Shown here one piece after another: positions 1-11,229 of a stretch of 64,000 nt of DNA (position 1 is the first letter of the stretch; every line of letters starts with the position of its first letter). Under the pieces are notes generated by a model, which worked only from the letters and a program-made list of their open reading frames with translations, had not been told where the DNA came from and searched no databases. Origin of the DNA: Nageia nagi (Eukaryota > Pinophyta). The stretch lies in the NCBI GenBank assembly GCA_050084985.1, contig JBITNC010000001.1, forward strand, positions 136,648,001 to 136,712,000, written 5' to 3'. The position numbers and the translations under genes were made by a program.

Positions 1-300
1 GTAATAGGTAATAGTAAAAATGGCTTGTCATGACACACTAGTGACTTATGGATGTATGTGAACATTAACTTTATCTTGGTCAAGGGGACAATAAATAATC
101 ATTCTTATCCTTTCCAAAGAAAAGCAATTTTACTAATGTTCAAAGGTAATGATATATAGTAAACATGGCTTGACATGACACACTAGTGACTTATGGATGT
201 ATATGAACATTAACTTTATCTTGGTCAGGGGAACAATAAATAATCGTTCCTATCCTTTCCAAAGAAAAACAATTTTAATAATGTTCAAAGGTAATGATAT
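1..300. repeat. 145-bp tandem duplication
   Basis: The segment with GTGACTTATGGATGTAT and, further on, CTTATCCTTTCCAAAG or a variant occurs twice. The first copy has GTGAC at 41 and the second at 186, so the period is 145 bp. The copies differ by a few substitutions and a third partial unit starts near 290. It lies in the 3' tail of element A. The left edge is cut by the window, so more copies may exist. Confidence 0.85.
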
Positions 301-1299
301 TGGTAAAAAGGAATGGATTTAACAAAATGACACAAATGATTCTAAACACAAACACATTACAAACTATGATAAAAGATTAGGTGATTTTGGATTAATAACC
401 AAGTTATGATAACATCTACCTCATCTTTGTTTATCTCAAGATTTAACAACCTAAGATGATATCAAACAATATTGTTATATATTGATAAAAAATCTACAAA
501 CTCCAGTGTGTGTAGTGAGATTCATTTCCCTTCTTAAATCATTTGAGATGAAATATCCTAGAGACATCAATAAGCTAGTCTATCCATATGAAACGTATAG
601 AGGTCCATAGGAAAGAAGGTTGCTAACCAAAATGGACATATCGCCACTCGTAGGGTATGCCTCATTTCCAGATAGGCATCCATAGCCCCGATGAGGATTA
701 ACCCCTCGATCCTGCTACAACTTTGCTCTACTGCCAATCAGGCATCCATAGCCTCGGTAGAGGATATTGTAATCACCCAAGAATCATTGATATAATGTAG
801 CAATTTTTTTTTTTTATCAAATGATTCTTGGGTTCAAGATGAAGCGAATAATAGGATAGATGCATAACTTTCACTTTTAATATCTCTTAGAATGATTTCA
901 TTCAAATTCTCTTAGAATTTTTTAATGTTGTAAGTGCTTGGAGTTTATGGATTTTCTTTCAAACATAAACTTTATGTTTTTCTATCATCTATGGTATATC
1001 ATTTCTTTATCAAAGAAAAGACAAGGTGAATGTAGTGATAACAAGGAGATTATTCTAAAATGACCTTTTCACACATTACACATTTACTGGATAATCACTT
1101 TTACAATGACATGCAACATATATTCACATCATACGAGGGCAGGGCACCCAATTGCCAAGTAACCTCTAGATGTTTCCATCTAGGTAGATTTTATAATTTT
1201 TATGTGTTTTATAGTTTTCAATTTTTTAAGGTTTTATAATTTTTTAATTTTTAGGGTTTTATAATTTTTTCTAGGGAATCTATTCATGACGCATTCAAA
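1..1299 (-). other. Non-coding 3' tail of element A
   Basis: No coding signal is visible here. The stretch holds a 145-bp tandem duplication (1-300) and two copies of a short motif, AGGCATCCATAGCC, near 685 and 742. It also has an inverted pair around 778-835, where CACCCAAGAATCATT faces AATGATTCTTGGGT across a T-run, and several GTTTTATAATTTTT repeats at 1190-1275. It lies between the extra ORF and the unseen 3' LTR of element A, where Tat/Ogre elements commonly have long untranslated sequence. It could instead include a boundary of another insertion that I cannot recognise. Confidence 0.45.
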
Positions 1300-2465
1300 T
1301 CAAGTTTGGACTACATTAGGATTAAATGACCAATGTGTTGAACTAAACAAATAACTAAAATCTAATACCACTTGATTATGATAGATTTCTGGAATACAAT
1401 AATCTAAGTGTTCGGATGTTATGGTTTGAGTGATAGAAATGATTCGTTCTTGATGTTTTAAAGTCAGGTTGTGAGTACAATCAACTATTATTTTGGGCTT
1501 TTCTATAGGCCATAGAAGATAGAAATATATCATTAAATCATATTCTGAGTTAGGAGAACACCATAACTCAAATGCATTGATACAAACAATAACTTGATAT
1601 CCATTTACTTTGACATCCCAACCATAAGATTCACGTGCATCATAAAATGTCAAGGCCATTTTTTTTGTTGTATTTCAAGAGGCATGGAAAAGATATTTGA
1701 ATATAAAGGAGTAGGGATGTTACGAATAACTTTCATAAAGATATCTTTGTCATACCTACTTTCGAACCCTGGAAGATAATTTCCATTATTCCACACTTTA
1801 TGTTCTTTTGACAATTTTTTGATAATCTCATTTCTAACCCTTATTTGATTCATCGTTGTAAGTTCGGCAATACGATAAGCTTGCCTTTGCTCCAACTTTC
1901 GTTTCCAAATTGGATGTCACATTTGCATGCAAGAAAATCTGTGAATTTGCCTATAGTATTGTTGTGACATTCTAGGAGGAAAAGCCACAAAAGCATTTGA
2001 AAAATCATAAATCACCCTTTTATGAGGTAAATAATCTAAAATTTCATCCATCCATTCTAGGCTTTTGGTTAATTGTTTAACGTATTTCAGCCTAGCTAAA
2101 AGGAGTGAATATTTAGTTAATTAGCAATTTATGACGATTCTCGGTATTCCATAAGGCCATTATAGGTAGAAAACTATTATTTCTTATGATATTCTTTCCA
2201 TATGGGTGAAATAGATTTGTGGATCTAAAATAATGCTTACTTCGTATCCATAAAAAGTGACTTCTCAATCATTATTTATACCACAAAACATATGATACGT
2301 TCTTTCATATTGTTCATCAATAGTCAATTGTAAATAATTTAAGAGATTAAGATCAAATCCATGTTTTAAATATGTCAATGCTAAATCACCTGGATATCTT
2401 GGTGGTGGAAATCGTACTTATGGTGGCATTATGCTACCATCAGTAGATTCCTTTGGTAGATTCAT
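1300..2465 (-). pseudogene. Element A extra ORF after integrase, two-module protein, broken
   Basis: A decayed reading frame starts at an ATG at 2465 and ends at a TGA at 1300-1302 (about 388 codons). I do not recognise the family. Two diverged copies of one module can be read. The first (about 2270-1950) starts DWEVTFYGYEVSI and has WPYGIPRIVINC. The second (about 1630-1320) starts GWDVKVNGYQVIV and has WPIEKPKIIVDC. Both then run to a V.DFS segment. A basic spacer containing LEQRQAYRIAEL joins them. The first copy has several stops, while the second is open for 119 codons. Position and strand match element A's pol, so it is probably an accessory gene of the element. An env-like role cannot be claimed, as no signal peptide or membrane segment is evident. 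Confidence 0.6.
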
Positions 2466-2554
2466 CCTTTCTATTTTAATCATTAACACTTGACAAATAT
2501 TAATACTTTTATTTATTTATTAATTCAACAATAAAATAAAATGAAAGAAAACTA

Positions 2555-2557
<3 letters not shown>

Positions 2558-2590
<33 letters not shown>
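2558..2590. repeat. (TA)n microsatellite
   Basis: About 16 TA dinucleotides in a row lie between the integrase C-terminus and the extra ORF of element A. The equivalent region of element B is not in the window. Confidence 0.95.
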
Positions 2591-2591
<1 letters not shown>

Positions 2592-3778
2592 GTATGGAAG
2601 GGTTGAAGATGCATGATATTTATAGATTCACGCTCTTCATTTCCTTCTATGTCTGATAGATGATAAGTTCCTTTGTCAAATTTTTTCTTAATGATATACG
2701 ATCCTAACCAATTCGGAGCAAACTTATCTCTAAGCTATCATTCTATTCGTGAAGTTTGTTGATTTTTTTTTGGAACCAAATCATCTATTTTGAACTCACG
2801 AATTAGGGCCCTTTTATCAAAAGCTCATTTTATCCTCTTCTGATAAACATGCATATGCTCTAAAGCATTAATACATTTTTCATCTAAAAGTAACAATTGA
2901 TCTAAGTGAGTCTGTCTTGCCTTTTCATCAGAATTTTGCTCACTTATATTTACTCTAAGGGATGGTATCTCAAGTTCTATAGGTAGGATGGCTTCTGTTC
3001 TGTATACTAAAGAGAATGGTGTTGCTCCAATAGGGGTGTGTACACTGGTACGATAAGCCCATAAGGCCTTTGATATTTGCATATGCCAATCTCTGTGAGA
3101 ATCATTTACTATTTTTGCTAAGATGTTCCAAATAGTTTTATTAGTAGCCTCTGCCTGTCCATTGCCTTGTGGATAATATGGAGTGGAAAAACTTTGTTTA
3201 ATTTTATACTTGTCACATATTTGTTTTACGTCCTTATTTTTAAAATTCTTTCCATTATCCATAATTAATTGGTTCGGTATACCGAATCTACATATAATAT
3301 AACTTTCTATAAATTCCATAATTCTTGAACCAATAGTGGAAGTCATAGGAATAGCCTTTACCCATTTAGTAAAATATTTAGTTGCTGTGATGATGAACTT
3401 GTGTCCACCAGAAGATGTAGGTGTAATTTGTCCCATTAAGTCTAATGCCCATTTAGAGAATGGCCAAAGTGATTGTGTAGGATGTAGTTCTTGAGATGGT
3501 TGTGAAAATAAATGAGTGTATTGTTGACATTTAAAACATTTTTTAACATATTCACAACAATCCTTTTCCATAGTTGGCCAATAATACCCCATTCGAATTA
3601 ATCATTTTACAATTGCAACACCGTTAATGTGTCCTTCGCATGTTCCATCATGGGTGGAAGATATAGCCTTTTTAATATCATTAAATTCAAGACATCTGAG
3701 TAAAATACCATTGAAATTTCATCGATGCAAGATATCCCCTATCAAAAAATATTTAGTTGCTTTGATTTTAAATGCTTG
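2591..3778 (-). pseudogene. Element A integrase (Ty3/gypsy), with stops
   Basis: The DDE integrase would join retrotransposon cDNA to host DNA. The N-terminal zinc-binding region reads H.GTCEGH followed by CFKC (HHCC type), with one stop between the halves. The catalytic core (3592-2825, open for 255 codons) shows D in WALDLMGQI, D in LIMDNGKNF and E in PQGNGQAEATNKT, the expected D,D,E triad. After a stop at 2825 the C-terminal region continues (AFDKRALIREFKIDDLV, then FAPNWLGSYIIKKKF) to about 2591, with three stops in all. The core residues are intact, but the polyprotein is broken upstream and downstream. The same region in element B was interrupted by the insertion of A. Confidence 0.9.
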
Positions 3779-4477
3779 TCATGATGATTTATTAAGGTTT
3801 GCAGGAAGAGTTCCAAATTTTAAAAAATTTGTCAATTCCTTGTACCAATTATCTTTATCAATTACATCGATATTTAGTACATTTTTTTCTTCATCTTCCT
3901 GTTGTAATGATGATTGAGACAATTGAATTATTTCAACTTGAATTGAAGATTTTTTAGGATCCTCTGGGATAAGAGATCCAATAGAAGCCATAGCATCTGC
4001 AAATCTATTAGATGATCTTGGTGCCACTTGTATACTAAATTGGTCAAAAGATTTTAATAATTCTTCAACTAACGCTTTATACTTTTGAATTAAAGGTTCT
4101 TTACATTGATAGATTCCTTTCACTTGATTGACGATGAGTAAAGAATCTCTAATAATCTTAATTCTTTTAAGTTTTAATTTAATAGCAATTTTTAATGCTA
4201 ATATGAAAGCTTCGTATTCTACATTATTATTAGTACAAGGAAATTTTAATTTAAATGAATAGGGTATAGGGATCCCTTGTGGGGTTATAAATACAACACC
4301 TGCTCCACCACCTTGTTCACATCGAGAACCATCAAAGTGTATTGTCATATCCCAATCATCTTTAGGTTCTATAGGTATTTCAATTTCATCTAGTTGAAAC
4401 ACCCCATCATTAGGTAATTCAATGAAAAGGGGTTTATTATCTTACAATGGAGCATCAACGAGATAATCAACAATTAC
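3779..4477 (-). pseudogene. Element A second RNase H (archaeal type, aRNH)
   Basis: An RNase H domain of the type found as a second copy in Tat-lineage gypsy elements lies directly after the usual RNase H and before the integrase. The frame is open at 4402-3782. Candidate catalytic residues are visible: D in IHFDGSRCEQG, E in NNVEYEAFILAL, D in IIRDSLLIVNQV and D in NRFADAMASIGS. The stretch joining it to the first RNase H has two stops (near 4485 and 4440). Its frame ends at a TGA at 3779-3781. The role is removal of RNA from RNA-DNA hybrids during reverse transcription. The element B copy is at 16927-17474. Confidence 0.85.
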
Positions 4478-4860
4478 TTATCCTTTTATTGACTTTTGTC
4501 CAATAAAATGTAAATCAAATTCGGTCAAGTGCATTATCCACTTTGTAGTTCTTGAATTTTGATATGTTTTATTCATCATATATTTCAACGGATCCATTTT
4601 AGAGATGACATATGTTGTATGATTTAGCATATAATGTCGGAGTTTTTTAGTAGCAAAAATGATAGCAAGACATAATTTTTCCAAATATATGTACTTAATC
4701 TCATAGCTCACTAGGGTTCTACTCAGATAATATATAGCTTGCTCTTTATTGTGTTCATTCTTTTGAGCAAGCATTGTTCCTAAAGCATTTTCAGTAGCAG
4801 AGATGTATAACAAAAAGGATACATCTTTTCTTGGTGGACTTAAGACAGGAGGCGATAATA
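4478..4860 (-). pseudogene. Element A gypsy RNase H
   Basis: The usual Ty3/gypsy RNase H follows the RT. It shows LYISATENALGTMLAQ, AIYYLSRTLVSYE, EKLCLAIIFATKKLRHYML and the C-terminal KWIMHLTEFDLHFIGQ. It is open for 111 codons (4813-4481). The first acidic residue of the active site, a D in the typical gypsy motif, is replaced by the S of YISAT, so activity is doubtful. It is joined to the RT connection region upstream in the same polyprotein. Confidence 0.85.
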
Positions 4861-5762
4861 AATATCTTTTAATTTCATCGAATGCATCTTGTTGCTCTTT
4901 GCCCCAATGATATTCTACTCCCTTTTTTAATAATTTTGTGAATGGTTTACATTTATCAGAAAGTTAAGCTATAAACCTTCTAATGGCTTGTAACTTGCCC
5001 TGTAAATTTTGTAATTGTTTTAGATTTGCAAGAGGTGGTCTACTACTGCCTTCACTTTACTAGGATCTATTTCAATTCCTTGTTGAGACATAATAAATCC
5101 TAATAATTTTCCTGAAGTTACACCAAAAACACATTTTTTGGATTTAATATTACTTTATGTTCTAATAATCTATCTAAGACTTTAATTAGGTCTTTTCCAT
5201 GATCTACTCGATATTTAGATCTAACCAACAAATCATCGACATAATCTTCTACTATGTCATGCATATAGTCATGGAATATGTAAGTCATAGCCCTTTGATA
5301 AGTTGCCCCGGCATTTTTCAATCCAAAAGGCATAACTTTATAACAAAAGGTACCCCAAGGAGTTATAAAAGCCATTTTATGTTGATCTTCAGTAGCTATT
5401 TTTATTTGATTATAACCAGAAAACCCATCCATTAATGATAACATATCATGTCCTACTGTCAAGTCTACCAAACTATCAATGCTAGGTAGAGGGAAATCAT
5501 CTTTAGGAAAAGCTTTGTTAAGATCTTGCAAATCTGTGCATATTCTTATTTTTCCACTTGGTTTTTTCATAGGTACCATATTGGATATCCAATCTGAGTA
5601 GTCTATAGGTTGTATGAATTTAGCTTCTAATAATTTTTGGAGTTCTTCTTTTACCATTATTGCTATAGTAGGATGCATTTTACATAATTTTTGTTTAACC
5701 AATTTAGCATCAAGCTTTAATGCTAAATTATGTACTACTAGTTTGGGATCTATTCTAGGCAT
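4861..5762 (-). pseudogene. Element A reverse transcriptase, frameshifted
   Basis: The RT starts MPRIDPKLVVHNL and shows WISNMVPMKKPSGKIRIC, LSLMDGFSGYNQI (first catalytic D), MPFGLKNAGATYQRA and YVDDLLVRSK (the YxDD motif). All catalytic Asp residues are present. After 5118 the thumb and connection region continues (KLLGFIMSQQG) but loses frame at about 5039/5040. There A lacks four bases (CATG) that element B has at the same site. A CAA-to-TAA stop follows near 4966, where B still encodes Q. The core fingers-palm is therefore intact but cut off from RNase H. Confidence 0.9.
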
Positions 5763-6487
5763 GTCTACATATGACCATGCAAATACCTTTTCTCATTCTT
5801 TTAATAAGGCTATAATTTCTTCTTGTTCATTCTCCATGAGGTTTTCTCCTAATTGAATAATTTTATGATTTTGTGGATCATTACTAATATTTATTTCTAA
5901 GACTTTTTCAGTAAGCATATGTGACCTTTCTTCTAATTTATTTGGTACTAGTATCCAGCCATCGTCGTTAACACTATATTCTTCATCGTATTCTTGAGTT
6001 TGTTCATTTGTGCATACTTGATTTTCATAGGAACCAAGTATGTGATCTACATTTTTGAACTCATGTACCGAAGGATTAGATGATATAAGAGAAAATTCAG
6101 CAATTATTTCATCTATAGAAGTATTGGCTATAGCTTTGATTAAATTTTGATTTTCATTAACTTCATCTATTTGTTCATTATTTTGATCTCCAATATCATT
6201 CTCTTTTATTGTGACCATATTTACCGATGGTATATCTGAATATGGAATGATTGATGATTTGGTATTTTTATTTATTTTTTCTTGTATATCACTTGGTAAG
6301 CATGAATGATTCCAAGGTGGCTCAATATTATTAATAAAGAGCATTTCGACACCTTCTAATACATCCATTTCACTTAATTGTTCTTCTCTTATATCAACAA
6401 TTTCTTGTACTATGGATTCTTTCTCTAAAATTTCTTCATTATAATCCAAATTATTTTCTCCTAAACTTTCTAATTTAGCAAGATTTT
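5763..6487 (-). pseudogene. Element A acidic linker between protease and RT
   Basis: The reading frame at 6449-5793 (218 codons) is very rich in E, D, N and I, with no catalytic motif I recognise. It ends in an asparagine- and glutamate-rich stretch just before the RT start. In Tat elements a poorly conserved linker lies in the same place. In Ogre elements an intron is reported near this position, but I cannot demonstrate splice sites here. The homologous region of element B is at 18798-19346. Function unknown; probably a spacer of the polyprotein. Confidence 0.6.
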
Positions 6488-6859
6488 TTATTCATTTTGA
6501 TAACCTAATCCACTTTTATCAGTGGGATATTGATATTGTAATTCAATTATCTCTCGTGGACCTTGTTCATATCGACCCAATCCTCGTCCTTGCCAATTAC
6601 ATTTGTTAAAATAGTTTAAGACAAATGTTCTTGAACATGGTGATAAATATTTCATATCATTATTGAAATTTCCTTCATATGTTTGATTGGGTATTGTTGA
6701 CACAGGATCTACTATCCCCGCATAGATGAACATTGTTTGATTAGGTACTTCTTCTAAAGGCACTATTTGTCCAATCACACTAGGTGATTTGGATACTTTT
6801 CCCACTTCTTGCAATGAAGGTATATTAAATACCACATCATCTACATCATATTCTCCCAT
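6488..6859 (-). pseudogene. Element A G-patch-like segment of pol
   Basis: An open frame of 123 codons contains GRGLGRYEQGPREIIELQ followed by DKSGLGYQNE. This glycine pattern (GxGLGxxxQG...GLGY) resembles the G-patch found between protease and RT in Tat-lineage polyproteins. G-patch domains bind nucleic acid or activate helicases in host proteins; a role here is inferred only. It lies between the protease and the acidic linker. The element B copy (19347-19907) is longer and open into the linker. Confidence 0.7.
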
Positions 6860-7667
6860 CCCTAAATCCCTTAATTTAACTTTTATTGGCTATACATGGG
6901 AGGAGTCATTTTTAGATGTGGTGTTTACTTGTTTTGATGAAGAAGCTCCATATTTTTCATCTAAAGCTTTAGCAACCTTTTCCCAAGTATCTTTATCTTG
7001 TATAACTATATCACCTTTTTCTTTTATGATTTCATATTGATTCATACTTTTATTCATTAATATAGTTGATAAATTAGGAGACGGTAAGGTCACTTTATTC
7101 GGATCAAAAATTAAATTACAATGTGAGTAAGGATCTGGATCTTTAAACACACAATGAACTTTATCTTTGTAGATGTATTTTAAACATCCATGATAGGTTG
7201 ATGGAACACATTGCATTTCTCTAATCCATGGATGTCCTAAAACCACATTGTATTGTATAATATTTCCTTCAATTATATGTAATAAAGTTTGAACAGTTTT
7301 AGCCCCTACTGTAATCGGTAGCACTATTGATCCCAAAGTTGAACACACTGCATCATTAAACACCCTAATTTGTAAAGAAGGAGCTAAAATAAGCAAATCT
7401 GATAAATTCAAATTTTTTGTATGCAATGTCTAAAATTATATTTATAGTCGATCCTTCATCTATCAGAATTCTTTTAAATAATTTTCCATCTACTTTACCT
7501 ATTATATGTAAAGGTGGATCAAGTCCGCTTGGTCCATCGTTATTTAATTTTTCTTGTTTGTAGAAGGTGATGTTAGGTTGTTGAGATATCCTCAAACTTT
7601 CCACTATTGAAATAAAATTATCGGGGTTACTAATATCCACTTGAATTTCTTGTAGAATTTGATTCAT
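6860..7667 (-). pseudogene. Element A aspartic protease, frameshifted
   Basis: The retroviral-type protease region has the active-site loop RILIDEGSTINIIL, where D-E-G takes the place of the usual D-S/T/G-G. Downstream are LLHIIEGNIIQYNVVLGH and PWIREMQCVPST, matching the LGRPWI motif of Tat proteases. A run of six T at 7413-7418 (five in element B, 20418-20422) shifts the frame, so the loop and the PWI part are in different frames. The part after PWI ends near a serine- and asparagine-rich stretch. The protease would cut the gag-pol precursor. Confidence 0.8.
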
Positions 7668-9438
7668 AGCCTCCCTATAACTCTCAAACTATTGTAATAA
7701 TTTCAATAAAGTCATCTTAACTAGAGACATTTTTAATTGTCATTGAAGAGCACCTTTTACTGAAACTTTAGGTTGTTGAGGAGGAGGTATTGGTTGTATA
7801 TTAATTGGGTTTGACATCGATTGATTTTTTCATGGATTATCCTATTTATTCTGATATTGTTGTGCTCTTGTAGCTATACCAATCATATGTATTGAATCAT
7901 CTATAGTCCCTATAAATGGTGTATCCTTATTATTCCATGTATAGTTCATTTGGTTTGGGATGGTTGCTACATTGTTAGCCTGATGTGAAGGTAAGGGGTT
8001 TTGATATATCCCTAAATTTTGATTCGAAGGCACAACAGGATTATCCACATCTATTTTTTGACTATCTATCAAGTCTTGAATTTTATATTGTAAAGTTCAA
8101 CATCTATTTCTATTATGTCCTTTTTGTCTATGATAAGCATAAAATTCATTTTCCTTATACCATATGCTTCCCTTAGCATTAGGATTTTTAGGTTTTATAT
8201 CAGGTAATCTAATCATACCATTATCACATAATTTTTTAAGTATTTCAGCTAATGTTTATGATAATAGGGTAAAATTTCTTTTAGGCTTAGGTTCAACATT
8301 TTCTTCGATTTTGAAGCTTGACCAGAATCCTCTATCATAGCTATTTGATTGTTCTGTGGTTGTTTAGTACTATTTTCATGTTGATTACCCTTTTTGTATT
8401 CTTTTTTCTTGAGCTTTAGTTCTCCATCTTGAATTTTAACTCTTTCTATAACTACTACCTGAGCCATAGCTTCTTTGAAAGTTTTATGTTGTTGAATTTG
8501 GAGAACACTAGCTATTGGTCTTAAACAACTTTGACTAAATAACTTAACCAATTCCTCCTGTGGTATTGTATAAGGCATACTAGTGAGTATATCCTGTCAT
8601 CTTGAGATGTAATCTTGTATGGTTTCATCAGGAAATTGTTGCAATCTTGTAAGATTAGTAATTGAAGATCTTTCTTTAATATTGATTCTAAAATGTTCAA
8701 GAAATTGATTAGCCAATTGTTTGAATGTATATAAACTATGCATGGGTAAACTATTATACCAATCTAAAGCTTGGCCTATGAGTGTCATAGGAAATATACG
8801 TAACATTAATGAGTCATCATTGGCTATCTGATAACTAGAAAATGTAAACTTTCTTAAATGTTCTTTGAGGTCTTCTCTTCCTTTAAATGATTCTATCTTA
8901 GGAAATTCAAACCTATATAGTAGTTTCTTTTTTGGAACACTTGGATGAATAGGTTCATTGCAAATATTCTTGTAATTTAACTTTTGAAGTCCTTGAACAT
9001 TCATTTCTCAATTTATAAAGTCCTTCATAAAGTCTTCTAATTCGTTATCAGTTCTATGACCTTGAGTGTGTCTATGATATCTTCGAGTATTCGAATCTTT
9101 TTTTGAAATTGATCTTGAAGTGTAAGACTCATAGTCAGAAGGAAACTCTGATGGTGGTGGAGGCAATATTTTAAGGGGTGAATGTCATCACAGAATAGGG
9201 ATTTTAGGAGGTCTTTGGGATATCCCTTTTCCATGTAGATCTTTTCCTTTGCAATCAAGTTGTCTTGTTTGATTTTGAGTTTGTTCCACCCAACTTTTAA
9301 TAGAATCTTGCTTTTGTTTATCATATAATTTTTGCAGTTCTAATTCCTTATCCATTTCTTTTTGTAATAAAATTGCTATCTCTCTATCCATCACTTCTTG
9401 TTTGTCTAAGTAAGGATCTCGATATCTTTGTATTTTAC
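7668..9438 (-). pseudogene. Element A gag, capsid and nucleocapsid part
   Basis: The gag core (8597-9004) matches the plant retrotransposon gag pattern: FPKIESFKGREDLKEHLRKF, then ALDWYNSLP, FKQLANQFLEHF and a basic tail. A zinc-knuckle remnant, YHRQKGHNRNRC, is at about 8100-8150; it has the H and C but lacks the leading C of a standard CCHC. The segment at 9188-9438 is a glutamine- and lysine-rich helical stretch (EMDKELELQKLYDKQKQ). The coding sequence is cut at 9438 by element C and resumes at 12973. Stops are scattered at about 9010, 8580, 8245 and 7840. Gag forms the particle that packages the element RNA. Confidence 0.8.
9434..9438. other. TSD of element C, left copy (TTTAC)
   Basis: TTTAC lies just before the 5' LTR of C and again just after its 3' LTR (12973-12977). 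Element B keeps the empty site near 22435-22455 (TTTGTATTTGACTTCCTTC). Removing C and one TTTAC restores that sequence with one mismatch. Confidence 0.95.
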
Positions 9439-10017
9439 TGATCCAGGTGGATTGGTGACCATCCACCTATTCCACTTGGGCTCCCACCATTATCTCTTTC
9501 AGTTTGTTAGTTTCGGCATAACTTACTACTTTTAGCAATTTTTTGGGTCCTGAACTTTCAGAGCCATTTTGAGGCCCTAAATGACGTTTTTGGGGCATCA
9601 TCATTTGTCATTTCGTGTAGTGAAATTCATTTTTAAAGTTGTAGTCCTCGAATAGATCTTTCCAACGAGGTATCATGTGCATCAAATGGAGATAGTATGC
9701 AAAAGTTACGTCCCTGGGAAGTTGACACACCAATTTACCCAAACAGGGTCCATAGTTTTGGCACTTCATCTCCTAAGGTTAGGTTTTTGGGATGTTTAGG
9801 TTTCTCCATTATTTTTCAATAATAAATAGGCCCTTGAGCCTCATTGTAATAGAGTTTTTAGAGGCTTGTAGCTGCAACATCTCTTCTCAGAGATAGCTAC
9901 CTGTGCTCTAGCTGATTTGATCCTCATTCTTCGAGATTAATGGAATGAAGTGTTATTTCTGCTGCATCTCTATATTTCTGGTTTTGTTCTATTGCATTCC
10001 TACATAAATCCAGATCA
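9439..10017 (+). repeat. Element C 5' LTR
   Basis: A 579-bp LTR starts TGATCCAGG and ends AGATCA. It is the same length as the 3' LTR at 12394-12972 and about 97% identical. Its presumed promoter has a weak TATA-like AATAATAAATAGG at 9819-9831. The transcript would start shortly downstream. Confidence 0.95.
9819..9831 (+). promoter_or_regulatory. TATA-like box in C 5' LTR
   Basis: AATAATAAATAGG lies about 380 bp into the LTR and is kept in the 3' LTR copy. It is not a perfect plant TATA box; the call rests on position and A/T pattern. Confidence 0.35.
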
Positions 10018-10031
10018 GTGGTATTAGAGAG
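10018..10031 (+). other. Element C primer-binding site (tRNA-iMet type)
   Basis: GTGGTATTAGAGAG directly follows the LTR. It matches the plant initiator-Met site TGGTATCAGAGC at 10 of 12 positions. Minus-strand DNA synthesis would be primed here. Confidence 0.8.
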
Positions 10032-10147
10032 GTTTGTCTTTCTCGATCCTTCTTTGCATGTCCCCAACAAGGTCAGGGTATAAGGAGTTAGGGCTTGATC
10101 TGGTGGAACCTTTGCAAGATTAGCCTCGTAAACCTCGATAGACACCC

Positions 10148-11229
10148 ATGGGGGATGAAAAGAAAGATGAGGGAGCAGGAGATCCTATCAAAAGATTACT
10201 CGAGGAGGCCCTTGAAACACAAAGGAACATGATGATGGATAACTTTGCTCAGATCCTTCAACGATTTCCCATCGATGATGCATCTACATCTAGTATCCAC
10301 TCTAGAGTTGCGACTCCTTTTAAGGTACAAGTAAATTTTGACATTCCCATATTTGAGGGTCAAATAGATGCTGATGCTGTAGATAGATGGTTGAATCTAT
10401 TAGAAGGATATTTCTCTGTGCATGACTTTTCAGATTAGGAGAAGATTATTTTTGCACTCCTCAAAGCTACCCCCCATGTTAAGGACTGGTGGGAAACCTA
10501 CTGTGAGAATGAGGTCCAGACAGAACCTTCTTTGTTCTCAACCATACCAACTTGGAATTCTTTTCGAGATGCCATTAAGGAATAGTACTATCCTATGGGG
10601 AACTATGAGGATAAGTACATACAATGGATCACACTGCGACAACAAAGGGATCAAGATGTGCATGAGCTGACAAATCTGTTCCATACCCTACACACAAAGT
10701 TGGGTATCAAAGATTCAGAGAAACATTTGGTGCTAAAATATCGTAGCTGTCTACATAGATACATTCAAGAGGAAATGGAGTTCCTCGATATCTCCTCACT
10801 TGGTACGACATATCGATATGCTGCCAAGATTGAGAAAAAATTTAAATAGAAGAAGTGAGACTTTGGATCTATGAATCAAAAGCAAGGGAAAGATGCTTCC
10901 AAACTGCAGAACAAAGGATAGAGCCAAGGCATGGCAGCCAAAGACAACCTATCAAATCTAAAGAAGGAAATAGAAAAGTGGTGTGAGTTCCATAAGAGCT
11001 CCACTCACAACACAAGTGAGTGTCGAGCTAAGCAGTCGCTAGTGGCTGAGATGAGGGCTTCTGAGTCAGATGCATGCTCTGACTCTGAATCAGAACCTAA
11101 AAAGGGGAATGAAAAAGGGAAACAGATTATTGATGCAGATCCTAATGCCATTATTTCCACTACAAAGGTTAAAAAGGAGGAACTAGAAGATCCAGAGGAG
11201 GAGGAACGTCTCTTCCACTCCCAGATGTG
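10148..11229 (+). pseudogene. Element C gag, one frame with stops
   Basis: The gag starts at ATG 10148. The frame stays the same to 12328 without a shift and is broken only by stop codons (in gag near 10436, 10583, 10847, 10856 and 10919). Recognisable parts are FEGQIDADAVDRWLNLLEGY, then KATPHVKDWWETYC of the capsid and a nucleocapsid knuckle WCEFHKSSTHNTSEC. Serine- and glutamate-rich sequence follows. Such gag phrases are common in plant gypsy elements. Stops created mostly by single base changes fit slow decay after insertion. Confidence 0.85.

Noticed and set aside
3627-3917. Plus-strand open frame of 96 codons
   Set aside because: It is antisense to the integrase and aRNH of element A, which carry clear family motifs; its own translation shows none.
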